A stretch of 64,000 nucleotides of DNA. Origin: VXNF01 sp965116465 (GTDB taxonomy: Bacteria > Actinomycetota > Acidimicrobiia > Acidimicrobiales > CATQHL01). Under the pieces are notes generated by a model. The model was not told the origin of the DNA, ran no database searches, and saw nothing but the letters and a program-made list of their open reading frames with translations. The stretch spans positions 3,224,001-3,288,000 of the forward strand of contig OZ220687.1 of the NCBI GenBank assembly GCA_965116465.1. Reading direction: 5' to 3'. Below are positions 33,543-43,137 of this stretch, piece by piece. Numbering within the stretch: the first letter of the stretch is position 1; every line of letters starts with the position of its first letter. The position numbers and the translations under genes are program-made.

Positions 33543-35093
33543 ATGACCGCCCCGCTGGGCTTCTGGAACATTGCCGGTGAGGATCCGACCCGTCCCGCCG
33601 TCGTGGATCCCGAGGGGCGTCGAACCTCCTACGGCGAGCTGGCCGATCTCACCAACCGGTATCTGCACGGTTTCCGTGCGCTCGGACTCGGTGCCGGCGA
33701 CTGCGTCGTCACCGTCCTGCCGAACAGCAGAGAGCAGATCGCCGCCACGCTTGCCGCCTACCAGGGTGGGATGTACGCCACCGCCGTCAACTGGCACTTC
33801 GCCGCGCCCGAGATCGCCTACATCGTCGGCGACAGCGACGCCGGGGTCCTCATCGTCCACGAGCGCTTCGCCGTCGAGGCTGCCGGCGTGGCGGAGCGGA
33901 GCGCTGTGCCGCACCGCTTCTCGATCGGCGCCGTCGGAGGGTTCCGGCCGCTCGAGGAGTTGACGGCCGGCCAACCTCCGGACCGTCCCGAGGGTCTGTC
34001 CACGGGGGGCACGATGACCTACACCTCGGGCACGACCGGGCGGCCCAAGGGCGTGCGCCGGCCCCTCCGGGACCGGCATCCCGACGAGTCTGCCCCGCTC
34101 TCGGCGCTGCTGCTGGCGCTGTTCGGCGTGAAGCCGCACGAGGACAACGTGCATCTCTGCGTGGCTCCCATGTACCACGCCGCCGGTGGGATGTGGGTCA
34201 CCATGTCGCTGCACTTCGGCCACACGGTCGTGCTCATGGACCGCTGGGGCGCCGCGGAGACGCTCGAGCTCATCGAGCGCCACCGGGTCACGCAGACCCA
34301 CATGGTGCCGACGATGTTCCACCGCCTCCTGCAGCTTCCCGAGGACGTGAGGTTGCGCCACGACACGTCCTCGCTGCGCCACGTGGTCCACGCGGCGGCC
34401 CCCTGCCCCGTGGAGACCAAGCAGAAGATGCTGGAGTGGTGGGGCGACTGCATCTGGGAGTACTACGCCGCCACCGAGGGTGGCGGCACGATCGCGAGTC
34501 CCGCGGACTGGCGGCGATTCCCCGGCACGGTGGGAAGGGCGTGGCCGGAGACCGAGGTGATCGTCGTGGACTCGGGTGGAGCCGAACTGCCGCCCGGCCA
34601 CAGCGGCACCGTCTACATGAAGATGCCCGAGCGCCTTCGCTTCAGCTATCACAAGGACGACCGGAAGACGGCGGAGGCCCACCTGGGCGAGTTCTTCACC
34701 GTCGGCGACGTGGGGTACTTCAACGAGGAGGGCTACCTGTTCCTCAACGACCGTGCCCGCGACATGATCATCGTGGGCGGCGTCAACATCTACCCGGCGG
34801 AGATCGAGGCCGTGATGCACCAATGCCCGCTGGTGGGCGACGTGGCCGTGTTCGGGATCCCCGACGAGGACCTCGGCGAGAAGATCAAGGCGGTGGTGGA
34901 GCCGGCGGCGGGCGTCGAGGCGGGCGAGGAGGCCCGGCAGGCCATCCTGGATTTCCTGGGAGGCCGGCTGGCGAAGCAGCGCCGGCCGCACTCGCTGGAC
35001 TTCGCCGAGCAACTCCCGCGCGATCCCAGCGGGAAGCTCTATAAGCGTCGCCTGCGGGATCCCTACTGGGAGGGACGCACCCGGCGGATCTGA
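33543..35093 (+). CDS. Acyl-CoA synthetase, ANL family, copy 1
   Basis: This 516-residue enzyme activates a carboxylic acid with ATP and CoA. The core motifs are typical: TYTSGTTGRPKGVRRPL (phosphate loop), MYHAAGGMW, EYYAATEGGGTIAS, the hinge region DRARDMIIVGGVNIYPAEIE, and the catalytic C-terminal Lys in PRDPSGKLYKRR. AGGAGG lies close before the ATG. The substrate is unknown; short or medium-chain acids are plausible. Copy 2 follows 100 bp downstream in the same direction. Confidence 0.92.
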   Translation: MTAPLGFWNIAGEDPTRPAVVDPEGRRTSYGELADLTNRYLHGFRALGLGAGDCVVTVLPNSREQIAATLAAYQGGMYATAVNWHFAAPEIAYIVGDSDAGVLIVHERFAVEAAGVAERSAVPHRFSIGAVGGFRPLEELTAGQPPDRPEGLSTGGTMTYTSGTTGRPKGVRRPLRDRHPDESAPLSALLLALFGVKPHEDNVHLCVAPMYHAAGGMWVTMSLHFGHTVVLMDRWGAAETLELIERHRVTQTHMVPTMFHRLLQLPEDVRLRHDTSSLRHVVHAAAPCPVETKQKMLEWWGDCIWEYYAATEGGGTIASPADWRRFPGTVGRAWPETEVIVVDSGGAELPPGHSGTVYMKMPERLRFSYHKDDRKTAEAHLGEFFTVGDVGYFNEEGYLFLNDRARDMIIVGGVNIYPAEIEAVMHQCPLVGDVAVFGIPDEDLGEKIKAVVEPAAGVEAGEEARQAILDFLGGRLAKQRRPHSLDFAEQLPRDPSGKLYKRRLRDPYWEGRTRRI

Positions 35094-35193
35094 GTCGCCG
35101 GTCCGCGGCCGCGATTCAGCCGGAGAGGCCGAGGCCCTCGAGGATCTCCCGCGGGGTGACGCGGTAGGATCGCCTCCTGCCCGAGGAAATGCC

Positions 35194-36744
35194 GTGACCG
35201 CTCCGCTGGGTTTCTGGAGCATTGCCGCCGAGTACCCGCACCGCCTCGCCGTCGTGGATCCGCACGGGCGGCGCACGAGCTTCGGCGAACTGGCCGATCT
35301 CACCAACCGGTACCTGCACGGTTTCCGTGCGCTCGGACTCGGCGCCGGTGACTGCGTCGTCGCCCTCCTGCCGAACAGCCTGGAGCAGATCGCCGTCAGG
35401 CTTGCCGCCTACCAGGGCGGGATGTATGCGACCGTCTTCAACTGGCATCTCGCCGCGCCCGAGATCGCCTACATCGTCGACGACAGCGACGCCGGGGTTC
35501 TCATCGTCCACGAGCGCTTCGCCGCCGAGGCGCCCGGCGTCCTGGAACGGACCGCCGCGCCGCACCGCTTCTCGGTCGGGGCCGTCGGAGGGTTCCGGCC
35601 GCTCGAGGAGTTGACGGCCGGTCAACCGCCGGTCCGTCCCGAGGGTCTGTCCACCGGGGGTGTGATGGCCTACACCTCGGGCACGACCGGGAGGCCCAAG
35701 GGAGTGCGCCGGCCCCTCCCGGACCTGCACCCCGACGAGTCGGCGCCGCTCTCGGCGCTGTTGCTGGCGCTGTTCGGCGTGCAACCCCACGACGGCAACG
35801 TGCACCTCTGCGCTGGTCCCATGTACGGCACCAGTTATGCGAAGTGGGTCACCATGTCGCTGCACTTCGGCCACACCGTCGTGCTCATGGACCGCTGGAA
35901 CGCTGCCGAGACACTCGATCTCATCGAGCGCCACCGGGTCACGCAGACCCACATGATGCCGACGATGTTCCACCGCCTCCTGCAACTCCCCGAGGAGGTG
36001 CGGCGGCGCCACGACACGTCCTCGCTGCGCCACGTGGTCCATGCAGTGGCCCCCTGCCCGGTGGAGACCAAGCAGCGGATGCTGGACTGGTGGGGTGACT
36101 GCATCTGGGAGTACTACGCCGCGACCGAGGGTGGCGGCACGCTCGCCAGTCCCGAGGACTGGCGGCGATTCCCCGGCACGGTGGGGAGGGCGTGGCCCCA
36201 GATCGAGGTGATCGTCGTGGATTCCGAGGGTGCCGAACTGCCACCCGGCCAAAGCGGCACCGTCTACATGAAGATGCCCGAACGTTTTCGCTTCAGGTAC
36301 CACAAGGACGACCGGAAGACCGCCGACGCCTACCTGGGCGAGTTCTTCACCGTCGGCGACGTCGGCTACTTCAACGAGGAGGGCTACCTGTTCCTCAACG
36401 ACCGTGCCTGCGACATGATGATCGTGGAGGGCGTCAACACCTACCCCGCGGAGATCGAGGCCGTGTTGCACCAATGCCCGCTGGTGGGCGATGTCGCCGT
36501 GTTCGGCGTACCCGACGCGGATCTCGGCGAGAAGATCAAGGCGGTGGTGGAGCCGGCGCCGGGCGTCGAGCCGGGCGAGGCGGCCCGCCGGGACATCCTC
36601 GATTTTCTCGGCGGCCGGTTGGCGAAGCGGCGCAGGCCGCACTCGCTGGACTTCATCGCAGAACTGCCCCGCGATCCCAGCGGCAAGCTCTACAAGCGGC
36701 GCCTGCGGGACCCGTACTGGGAAGGGCGCGCCCGGCGCATCTGA
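35194..36744 (+). CDS. Acyl-CoA synthetase-like protein, copy 2, with altered motifs
   Basis: This 516-residue protein is a close paralogue of copy 1, the same length and identical over long stretches. It keeps the TSGTTGRPKG phosphate loop and the PRDPSGKLYKRR end. Two core motifs differ: MYHAAGGMW in copy 1 is MYGTSYAKW here, losing the conserved His, and RARDMIIVGGVNIYP is RACDMMIVEGVNTYP, losing a conserved Gly in the hinge region. The upstream segment is duplicated too, but with a weaker Shine-Dalgarno and a GTG start. It may have changed substrate or activity, or be decaying. Family call certain; function uncertain. Confidence 0.85.
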   Translation: MTAPLGFWSIAAEYPHRLAVVDPHGRRTSFGELADLTNRYLHGFRALGLGAGDCVVALLPNSLEQIAVRLAAYQGGMYATVFNWHLAAPEIAYIVDDSDAGVLIVHERFAAEAPGVLERTAAPHRFSVGAVGGFRPLEELTAGQPPVRPEGLSTGGVMAYTSGTTGRPKGVRRPLPDLHPDESAPLSALLLALFGVQPHDGNVHLCAGPMYGTSYAKWVTMSLHFGHTVVLMDRWNAAETLDLIERHRVTQTHMMPTMFHRLLQLPEEVRRRHDTSSLRHVVHAVAPCPVETKQRMLDWWGDCIWEYYAATEGGGTLASPEDWRRFPGTVGRAWPQIEVIVVDSEGAELPPGQSGTVYMKMPERFRFRYHKDDRKTADAYLGEFFTVGDVGYFNEEGYLFLNDRACDMMIVEGVNTYPAEIEAVLHQCPLVGDVAVFGVPDADLGEKIKAVVEPAPGVEPGEAARRDILDFLGGRLAKRRRPHSLDFIAELPRDPSGKLYKRRLRDPYWEGRARRI

Positions 36745-36790
36745 CCGGCCGCCCGCCGGCGGGCCTCGGTCCACTCCCCGTTCGTGCTGC

Positions 36791-38596
36791 TCAGGCGCAG
36801 GTGTTCGGCGCCGCCTCGCCGGCGAACCGATCTGCGATCCAACCGAGGAGGTCATCTCGCTGGGCGGCGATGACGCTGCCGTGGTTGTGGCCCTCATAGA
36901 GGATGCGCGCGGTCGGGCCCTGGCCGTCCAGCACGCAGAGTTGGCCCAGCAGGATCTGGCTGCTGAGGGCGGGGATCTGCTCGTCGATGCTGCCGTGGAG
37001 GATGAGCAGAGGCACCGGCACGGGCGCCTGGTTCGTGTCGTTCTCGATGATCACCCGATCCCACGGCGACACGCCGAGGGGGCTCGCCACCTTCAGCATC
37101 TCCTCGGCGCTCAGCGGGTTGAACACGTCGAACACGTCCTGCGTGCAGCCCGTCTCCAGCACGTCCATCAGGGCGATGGCCTCGTCGGTGTAGACCTGAT
37201 CGAGCTCGATCTCGTCGTAGGCCTCGGCGAACGCGGCCGAGGCCATGGCGAGATACCCCTGGAACGGACCGCCCAGCAGGACGCCGTACAGCAGCGCGAA
37301 CTGCGAGGGCGGAGCGCCCGACGCCACCCCGAGGAGTTGCAGTTCGGGGGCGTACTCCTGCCAGTGCTGGCCGGTGTGAATGGATGCGTGGCCCCCCTGG
37401 CTGTGGCCCCAGACCACGAACTCGTCGCTTACCGATATGCGCGGCATGCCGTCGGCGCCCAGCATGCTCCCGAGGTTGTGCGCGGCGCGCACGCTGTCGA
37501 GCACGCCCCGGGCCTCGCTCTTGCCGACGATGTAGGGGTGCAGGCCGGGCGTGCCGAGGCCCTCGTAGTCGGTGGCAACGACGGCGTAGCCCTCCAGGTA
37601 GGAGCCGTTGGAGGTGATCTCGAGCTCAGCCTCGTGCGACGGGGCGCAGATGTCCGCCGTCCCGGTGGTGCCGTGCGCGTGGGCCACCAGGGGCCAGCCG
37701 CCGTCTGGCGGCTCGCCGGCCGGGGTGGCCACGAACCCCGAGACGGCGATGTCGTCGCCTCGCAGTGAGCGCGAGTGGTAGAGGATGCGGTAGCCGATGT
37801 AATCGTCGCCCACGTCCAGCTCCTCGACGTCGATGATCTCGCCCGGCTCGCCCGGCGGCAGCGGCTGCGGCACCTCCAGGGCGCCGGGCGCGTCGTAGAC
37901 GGGCGCTTCGGTGGCGACCAGCTCGTCCGTGGGCTCCGTTTCGCCTGCCACGCAGGGACCGTCATCGCCCGACCACACGAAGCCGGCCGCCTCGCAGAGC
38001 GGGCGGCTCAGGAGATCCGAGGGCAAGAGCTCCGCCGCGGTCTCGGCCTCTTGGGGCTCGGGCTCCTCGGCGGTCGCGGGCCCATAGGGATCCTGTGCGG
38101 GTTCGGACGGAGGCTCTGGCGGGGGAGGCTCCTCCGGTGGCGGCGGCTCGGGTGGTGGCGGCGGCTCGGGTGGTGGCGGCGGTTCGGGCGCAGGTGGCGG
38201 CGGTTCGGGCGGAGGTGGCGGCGGTTCGGGCGGAGGTGGCGGTTCGGGCGGTGGTGGCGGTTCGGGCGGTGGTGGCGGTTCGGGCGGAGGTGGCGGGGGT
38301 TCGGGTGCCGGCGCTGGAGGCTCGGGTGCCGGCGCTGGCGGTTCGGGCGCAGGTGGCGGCGGTTCGGGTGCAGGTGGCGGCGATTCGGGTTCGGGCGCCG
38401 GTGCGGCCGGTGGCGGTTCTGGAGCCGGGGCGGGCTCGGTAGCGGCTGCGGGCTCGGCGTCCGACTGGCCGCAGGCGGCGAGCAGCAGCGCGCCGGTCGC
38501 CAACAACGCGGTCAGGAAGGTGCAGGCGCGGCTGCGGCGCAGGCGTCGCCCGGTGTGTTGCGCCGGCGGGAAGAGATGCACGGGCGGGTGGGTCAC
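36791..38596 (-). CDS. Secretory lipase-like lipoprotein with Pro-rich linker
   Basis: This 601-residue exported protein starts with GTG after GAGAGGAGC. A lipoprotein signal ends in LLLAACGQS with the lipidated Cys at about residue 42. Residues about 50-170 are a Pro/Glu linker of repeated EPPPP units. The C-terminal alpha/beta hydrolase resembles the secretory lipase (LIP) family: the serine in VVWGHSQGGHAS, an Asp in GSIDEQIPA and a His in GHNHGSVI. It probably acts on lipids or esters outside the cell, tethered to the membrane by the linker. Confidence 0.85.
   Translation of the reverse strand: MTHPPVHLFPPAQHTGRRLRRSRACTFLTALLATGALLLAACGQSDAEPAAATEPAPAPEPPPAAPAPEPESPPPAPEPPPPAPEPPAPAPEPPAPAPEPPPPPPEPPPPPEPPPPPEPPPPPEPPPPPPEPPPPAPEPPPPPEPPPPPEPPPPEEPPPPEPPSEPAQDPYGPATAEEPEPQEAETAAELLPSDLLSRPLCEAAGFVWSGDDGPCVAGETEPTDELVATEAPVYDAPGALEVPQPLPPGEPGEIIDVEELDVGDDYIGYRILYHSRSLRGDDIAVSGFVATPAGEPPDGGWPLVAHAHGTTGTADICAPSHEAELEITSNGSYLEGYAVVATDYEGLGTPGLHPYIVGKSEARGVLDSVRAAHNLGSMLGADGMPRISVSDEFVVWGHSQGGHASIHTGQHWQEYAPELQLLGVASGAPPSQFALLYGVLLGGPFQGYLAMASAAFAEAYDEIELDQVYTDEAIALMDVLETGCTQDVFDVFNPLSAEEMLKVASPLGVSPWDRVIIENDTNQAPVPVPLLILHGSIDEQIPALSSQILLGQLCVLDGQGPTARILYEGHNHGSVIAAQRDDLLGWIADRFAGEAAPNTCA
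38108..38440 (+). repeat. Tandem repeat coding for the Pro-rich linker of the lipase
   Basis: On the plus strand a 12-15 bp unit such as GGTGGCGGTTCGGGC is repeated many times with small variations. Read on the minus strand it gives PEPPPP-type repeats of the lipase linker. The period is a multiple of three, so unit loss or gain keeps the frame and changes the linker length. It is not a CRISPR array. Confidence 0.85.
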
Positions 38597-38807
38597 GTGG
38601 GCTCCTCTCTGCACGCCGGCGACGGCAGGTCGCTGACGAGAGTGAGCGTACAGCCGGCGGCCGTACGGCTCGCGAGCAGGCGGGCAGGTTGGAGACCCTG
38701 CCGGTGCCATGCCGCCGGGCGCTCTCGGCGATCGCCCGCGCGGGCCCGTCGCCACCGGGCTCCCGTGTTCTGCCGATGCGGGGTCATGTGCAAAGCTCGC
38801 GCCCGTC

Positions 38808-40856
38808 ATGGGATCGGGACCTCCACCGAACGCCCCCGGCGGTGTGCGCAACGGACCGCTCTGGGTGCCGGCGACGCCGGAGGAGACCAACCTCCGGGCG
38901 TTCTGCGCGGCGCTGGAGCAGGCAGGTCACGGATCGTTCGCCGACTACATGGAGCTCCACGCCTTCTCCGTCGCCGATCCCGAGGCGTTCTGGTCTGCGG
39001 CCTGGGACTTCTGCGGGGTGGTCGCCGAGACCCGCGGCGAGCGCGTCTTCGAGCCGGCGGCGGAGATCTACGACGGCCGGTTCTTCCCGGACGCCCGGCT
39101 GAACTTCGCCGCCAACCTGCTGCGGCGCCACGACGACGCGCCCGCGGTCATCTTCAACGGCGAGGCAGGCGGGCGGCGCGAGTTGAGTTGGGCGCAGCTG
39201 CAGTCCGATGTGCGGCGGATCGCCGGAACGCTCGGCGCCGCTGCGGGCATCGGACCGGGCGACCGTGTGACGGCCTGGCTGCCGAACATTCCCGAGACCT
39301 GCGAACTGATGCTCGCCACGGCCGCACTCGGTGGCGTGTTCTCCTCCTGCTCACCCGACTTCGGCGCCAACGGCGTGGTCGACCGGTTCGGGCAGATCCG
39401 TCCCCGCGTGCTGGTGGCCGTCGACGGCTACCACTACGGGGGCAGGGACTTCGACTGCCTCGAGCGCCTCGCGGAGGTGGCCCCGAGACTGCCCAGCCTG
39501 GAGCATCTCGTCGTCATCCCGTTCCTGGATCCCTCCCCGGACATCGGCGGCGTGCCCGGCGCCGTCCTCTGGGAGGACTTCCTGGCCGCCGGGGCCTCGG
39601 CGGCCGGCGCTGCGCCGCCGCTGTTCGCGCCGCTGCCGTTCGATCACCCGCTGTACGTGCTCTACTCCTCCGGCACCACCGGCGTGCCCAAGTCCATCGT
39701 CCACCGGGCGGGTGGCGTGCTTCTCAAGCACCTCGTCGAGCACCGCCTCAACTGCGATGTTCGCCCCGGCGACCGCGTGTTCTACTTCACGACCGCCGGC
39801 TGGATGATGTGGAACTGGCTGATGTCAGCCCTGGCCAGCGAGGCCACCCTGGTGCTCTACGACGGGGCACCCGACCCGGGGCGGCTGTTCGACCTCACCG
39901 ACGCCGAGGGGATCACGCTGTTCGGCACGGCCGCAGGCTTCATCGAGGCGACCTCCAAGCGGGGTCTGTCGCCGCGGCGGACGCACCGCCTGGAGCGGCT
40001 GCGCACCATCACCTCCACCGGCTCGCCACTCTCGCCGGAGGGCTTCGAATACGTGTACAGCGAGGTGAAGTCCGACCTGCACCTGGCGTCCATCTCCGGT
40101 GGCACCGACCTGTGCGGGTGCCTGGTGAACGGCGACCCGACCGCGCCGGTCCACACCGGGGAGATCCAGCGGCCCGCTCTCGGTCTGGCCATCGACGTGT
40201 TCGACGACGACGGTCGCCCGTGCCCACCGGGCACCCAGGGCGAGCTGGTGTGCACCAACTCCTTCCCCTCGATGCCGCTGGGGTTCTGGGGTGATCGAGA
40301 CGACGGTGAGAGCGGTGAGTCCGCTGATCCTGCTCTCGGCATCACGCCCGGCCCCCGCTACCGCCGGGCGTACTACGAGAGATTCCCCGGAATCTGGCAC
40401 CAGGGCGACTACGCCCGCTGGACGCCCAACGGCGGGATGGTCATCGCCGGACGCTCCGACGCCACCCTCAACCCCGGGGGCGTGCGCATCGGCACCGCCG
40501 AGATCTACCGCTGCCTGGAGGCCGTCCCCGAGGTGCTGGAGGCCATCGTGATCGGTCAGCCGCATGCGGGCGACACCCGTATCGTGCTGTTCGTGCGCCT
40601 GAGTGGCGATTCGGGGGGCGAGTTGACCGAGGAGTTGACAGGGCGGATCCGGGACCGCATCCGCCGCGGTGCCTCGCCGCGCCACGTGCCCGCCCGGGTC
40701 GTGGCGGTCGACGACGTCCCCCGCACCCGCAGCGGCAAGCTCACCGAGTTGGCCGTGCGGGACGTGGTGTGCGGGCGGCCCGTGCATAACACCGAGGCCA
40801 TCGCCAACCCCGAGGCGCTGGAGCAGTTCCGCGACCGTCCCGAGCTGGCGTCGTGA
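38808..40856 (+). CDS. Acetoacetyl-CoA synthetase
   Basis: This 682-residue ANL enzyme activates acetoacetate to acetoacetyl-CoA, feeding ketone-body or polyhydroxybutyrate metabolism. It opens with LWVPATPEETNLRAFCAAL and the FPDARLNFAANLL block diagnostic of this subfamily. It also has SSGTTGVPKSIVHRAGGVLL, GWMMWNWLMSALASEATLVL, ISGGTDLCGCLVNG and the catalytic Lys in PRTRSGKLTELAVR. ATG 38808 begins the conserved N-terminus. It overlaps the CitE-like lyase as GTGA. Confidence 0.93.
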   Translation: MGSGPPPNAPGGVRNGPLWVPATPEETNLRAFCAALEQAGHGSFADYMELHAFSVADPEAFWSAAWDFCGVVAETRGERVFEPAAEIYDGRFFPDARLNFAANLLRRHDDAPAVIFNGEAGGRRELSWAQLQSDVRRIAGTLGAAAGIGPGDRVTAWLPNIPETCELMLATAALGGVFSSCSPDFGANGVVDRFGQIRPRVLVAVDGYHYGGRDFDCLERLAEVAPRLPSLEHLVVIPFLDPSPDIGGVPGAVLWEDFLAAGASAAGAAPPLFAPLPFDHPLYVLYSSGTTGVPKSIVHRAGGVLLKHLVEHRLNCDVRPGDRVFYFTTAGWMMWNWLMSALASEATLVLYDGAPDPGRLFDLTDAEGITLFGTAAGFIEATSKRGLSPRRTHRLERLRTITSTGSPLSPEGFEYVYSEVKSDLHLASISGGTDLCGCLVNGDPTAPVHTGEIQRPALGLAIDVFDDDGRPCPPGTQGELVCTNSFPSMPLGFWGDRDDGESGESADPALGITPGPRYRRAYYERFPGIWHQGDYARWTPNGGMVIAGRSDATLNPGGVRIGTAEIYRCLEAVPEVLEAIVIGQPHAGDTRIVLFVRLSGDSGGELTEELTGRIRDRIRRGASPRHVPARVVAVDDVPRTRSGKLTELAVRDVVCGRPVHNTEAIANPEALEQFRDRPELAS

Positions 40857-41698
40857 ACGGTTCCCGGCTGCGGCTGCGCAGCGCTCTGTACGCACCGGCG
40901 AGCCGTCCCGACCTGCTGCCGAAGCTGCCGCGCAGCGGCCCCGACGGCGTCGTCATCGACCTCGAGGACGCCGTGGCGCCGAGCGCCAAGCCCCAGGCCC
41001 GTCCTGTGGCGGCCGCCGCCGCCCGCGAGTTGCGCCGGGCGCACCCGGATCTGGCGATCTTCGTGCGCGTCAACGCCGTGGACACGGAGTGGTTCGAGGG
41101 CGACATGGCCGAGGCGCTGGTGCCGGAGTTGACCGGCGTGGTGGTCCCGATGCTCGAGTCGGCGGCCGCCGTGGAGCTGGTGGCCGAGCGCCTCGATCCA
41201 ATCGGCCCGCTGGGCATCATGGCCGGCCTGGAGACCGTCGCCGGGGTGGAACGCGCCGCCGAGGTGCTGCGCCCGCCGGTCATCGCGGCCTACTTCGGCG
41301 CCGAGGACTACATCGTCGACCTGGGCGGTGTCCGCACGCCGGAGAACACCGAGGTGCTGTACGCCCGGTCCCGCGTGGCGGTGGCGTGCCGGCTGGCGGG
41401 CGTGGTGGCGCTGGACCAGGTGGTGGTGGCGCTGCGGGACGAGGAGGTCTTCCGGCGCGACGCCCGGCAGGGTCGGGCGCTGGGCTACAAGGGCAAGCTC
41501 TGCATCCATCCGGCCCAGGTGCCGTGGGCCAACGGGGTCTTCAGGCCGTCGGCCGAGGAGGTGGACAGGGCGCGCCGCATGCTGGACCTCTACGAGGAGA
41601 CCCAACGCACGGGCTCTGCCGCCGTGGCCTTCGAGGGCCAGATGATCGACGAACCCCTGGCCCGCCAGGCCCGCGCCCTGCTCGCCGCCGCCGACTGA
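40853..41698 (+). CDS. HpcH/HpaI aldolase/CitE-like CoA ester lyase
   Basis: This 281-residue TIM-barrel protein belongs to the citrate-lyase-beta-like group that cleaves or forms CoA esters such as malyl-CoA or citramalyl-CoA. LRSALYAPASRPDLLPKL opens the chain, VVIDLEDAV carries the acidic metal ligand, GLETVAGV and FGAEDYIVDLG follow, and LGYKGKLCIHPAQV is the conserved C-terminal block. It shares a GTGA overlap with acetoacetyl-CoA synthetase, so the two are probably used in one CoA-ester pathway. Confidence 0.9.
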   Translation: MNGSRLRLRSALYAPASRPDLLPKLPRSGPDGVVIDLEDAVAPSAKPQARPVAAAAARELRRAHPDLAIFVRVNAVDTEWFEGDMAEALVPELTGVVVPMLESAAAVELVAERLDPIGPLGIMAGLETVAGVERAAEVLRPPVIAAYFGAEDYIVDLGGVRTPENTEVLYARSRVAVACRLAGVVALDQVVVALRDEEVFRRDARQGRALGYKGKLCIHPAQVPWANGVFRPSAEEVDRARRMLDLYEETQRTGSAAVAFEGQMIDEPLARQARALLAAAD

Positions 41699-41795
41699 CC
41701 GCGCCGGTCCGGTCGGGGCCGCCGGTGGCCGTCGTCGGGAGCGTCTGGCGAAATCGCTCCGCCGCCGGCCCCCGGCGTCCCCTCCCTCGCGTTCT

Positions 41796-41824
41796 CGTCA
41801 TTCCCGCGAAAGCCGGAATCCAGG
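41796..41824. repeat. Dispersed ATTCC-type inverted repeat, copy 1
   Basis: The sequence CGTCATTCCCGCGAAAGCC then GGAATCC forms an imperfect hairpin. A related copy is at 55388-55414. Elements of this ATTCCCGC-loop-GCGGGAAT kind are spread through many bacterial genomes between genes. Only two copies were seen in this window. Confidence 0.6.
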
Positions 41825-41853
41825 TGTGGGCGATCCGGTGCCGCGCCGCCGGG

Positions 41854-42261
41854 TCAGCTTCGCCAGACCTGCTGCCTCAGCAACTCCGTGTCCATGTGGA
41901 AGTCGAGGCCGACGATGGCACCGTCGGCGACTCGGGAGATCAGGACCTCGACGAGGTCAAGACGGGCGCCCTCGATGTCGTTGCCCTCGGGCCATTCGCC
42001 CCGGCCGGTGCCGGTGGCCCGGTAGACGTAGCAGGCCCCATTCTCCTCGACGATGCGGTGCAGGATCTCGAAGCGGGCGTCCGGGAAGTGCTCGTAGAAG
42101 GCACTGTGCATCTCGTGCAGCCCGGCGCGGTCATAGGGGAAGGGCGCCCCCTCGTCGTTGATCTCGCAGTTCTCGGCGAGCACCGACACCAGGAGGTCGG
42201 GATCGTGGCTGTTGACGCCCTCGAAGAACGTATCCATGAGCCGTTGGTTGGTGTCTCGCAT
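41854..42261 (-). CDS. SnoaL-like/nuclear transport factor 2-fold protein
   Basis: This 135-residue protein has the alpha+beta cone fold signature of SnoaL-like polyketide cyclase/limonene hydrolase relatives: LMDTFFEGVNSHDPDLLVSV, then the FPDARFEILHRIVEENG strand and VYRATGTGRGEWPEG. Its reaction is not known. It lies 27 bp downstream of the SDR gene on the same strand, so the pair probably forms an operon. Confidence 0.8.
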   Translation of the reverse strand: MRDTNQRLMDTFFEGVNSHDPDLLVSVLAENCEINDEGAPFPYDRAGLHEMHSAFYEHFPDARFEILHRIVEENGACYVYRATGTGRGEWPEGNDIEGARLDLVEVLISRVADGAIVGLDFHMDTELLRQQVWRS

Positions 42262-42288
42262 GATGTGACTCGCTCCGCGCTGAATCGG

Positions 42289-43137
42289 TCAATCGGCGCC
42301 GGGTCCGTAGTCCTCGGGGTATCCCTCCATCGGCTGGGCCAGGATCCCACCGTCGACGGTGAGCGAGGTGCCCGTCACGAACGACGACAGCTCCGACGCC
42401 AGGAAGAGCGTGGCGATCGCCACGTCGTCCGGGCTGCAGAGCCGACCCAGAGGCACGTGGTCGACGATTCCGGCGAACTCCGCCTCGACGTCGATGCCGT
42501 GCGGGGAGACCGCCTTGATGAAGTCCACGACCCCTTCGGTCAGCGACGCCCCGGGGCAGATGGCGTTGACCCGGATGCCCCACGGCGCCAGCTCCATGGC
42601 CAGGGCGCGCGTCAGGCCGATGAGCGCATGCTTGGAGGTGATGTAGTGGATCAAGCCGGGCGACGACGGCTGGAACGAGTCCACCGACGCCATGTTGATG
42701 ATGACCCCACCCCTGCCGTCGGCGCGCATCGGTCGGGCCGCCGCCTGCGCGCACAGGAAACTGCCGGTGATGTTCGTGTTGATCACGCGCTGGAACTCCT
42801 CCGGCGGCATCTCGTCGAGCAGATAGTTGGAGAACGCTCCGGCGTTGTTCACGAACACGTCGATGCGGCCCGTCAACTCCTGCGCCCCGGCGACGAGGTT
42901 CAGGATCGAGTCGTGGTCGGTCACGTCCACCCGTATGGCGAAGCCCCTGCCGTCGGGAATCGAGGCCGCAACGTCCTGCGCCTTGTCGAGGCTGCGAGCG
43001 GCGGCCACCACCGTCGCGCCGGCCTCGCCCATCCTGCGGGCGATGGCGGCGCCGAAACCCTGCGATCCGCCGGTGATCACGACGCAGCGGCCCGACAGGT
43101 CGACCAGTTCGGCAATCCCTCTGTCGCCGGTGTCCAT
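42289..43137 (-). CDS. Short-chain dehydrogenase/reductase
   Basis: This 282-residue NAD(P)-dependent oxidoreductase has the TGGSQGFGAAIARRM cofactor motif, the NNAGAF motif and the catalytic YITSKHALIG tetrad segment (Tyr and Lys in YxxxK). The C-terminal VDGGILAQPMEGYPEDYG is typical of the classical SDR family. ATG 43137 has GAGGGGG upstream; the earlier GTG overlaps this Shine-Dalgarno and is rejected. Substrate unknown. Confidence 0.92.
   Translation of the reverse strand: MDTGDRGIAELVDLSGRCVVITGGSQGFGAAIARRMGEAGATVVAAARSLDKAQDVAASIPDGRGFAIRVDVTDHDSILNLVAGAQELTGRIDVFVNNAGAFSNYLLDEMPPEEFQRVINTNITGSFLCAQAAARPMRADGRGGVIINMASVDSFQPSSPGLIHYITSKHALIGLTRALAMELAPWGIRVNAICPGASLTEGVVDFIKAVSPHGIDVEAEFAGIVDHVPLGRLCSPDDVAIATLFLASELSSFVTGTSLTVDGGILAQPMEGYPEDYGPGAD

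Noticed and set aside
33453..36897. Two long antisense ORFs opposite the acyl-CoA synthetases
   Set aside because: Both mirror the duplicated genes and resemble each other only because the sense genes are duplicated. No start signal or domain supports them.
38108..38440. CRISPR-like repeats
   Set aside because: The units are contiguous, without unique spacers, and encode an in-frame Pro-rich linker of the lipase.
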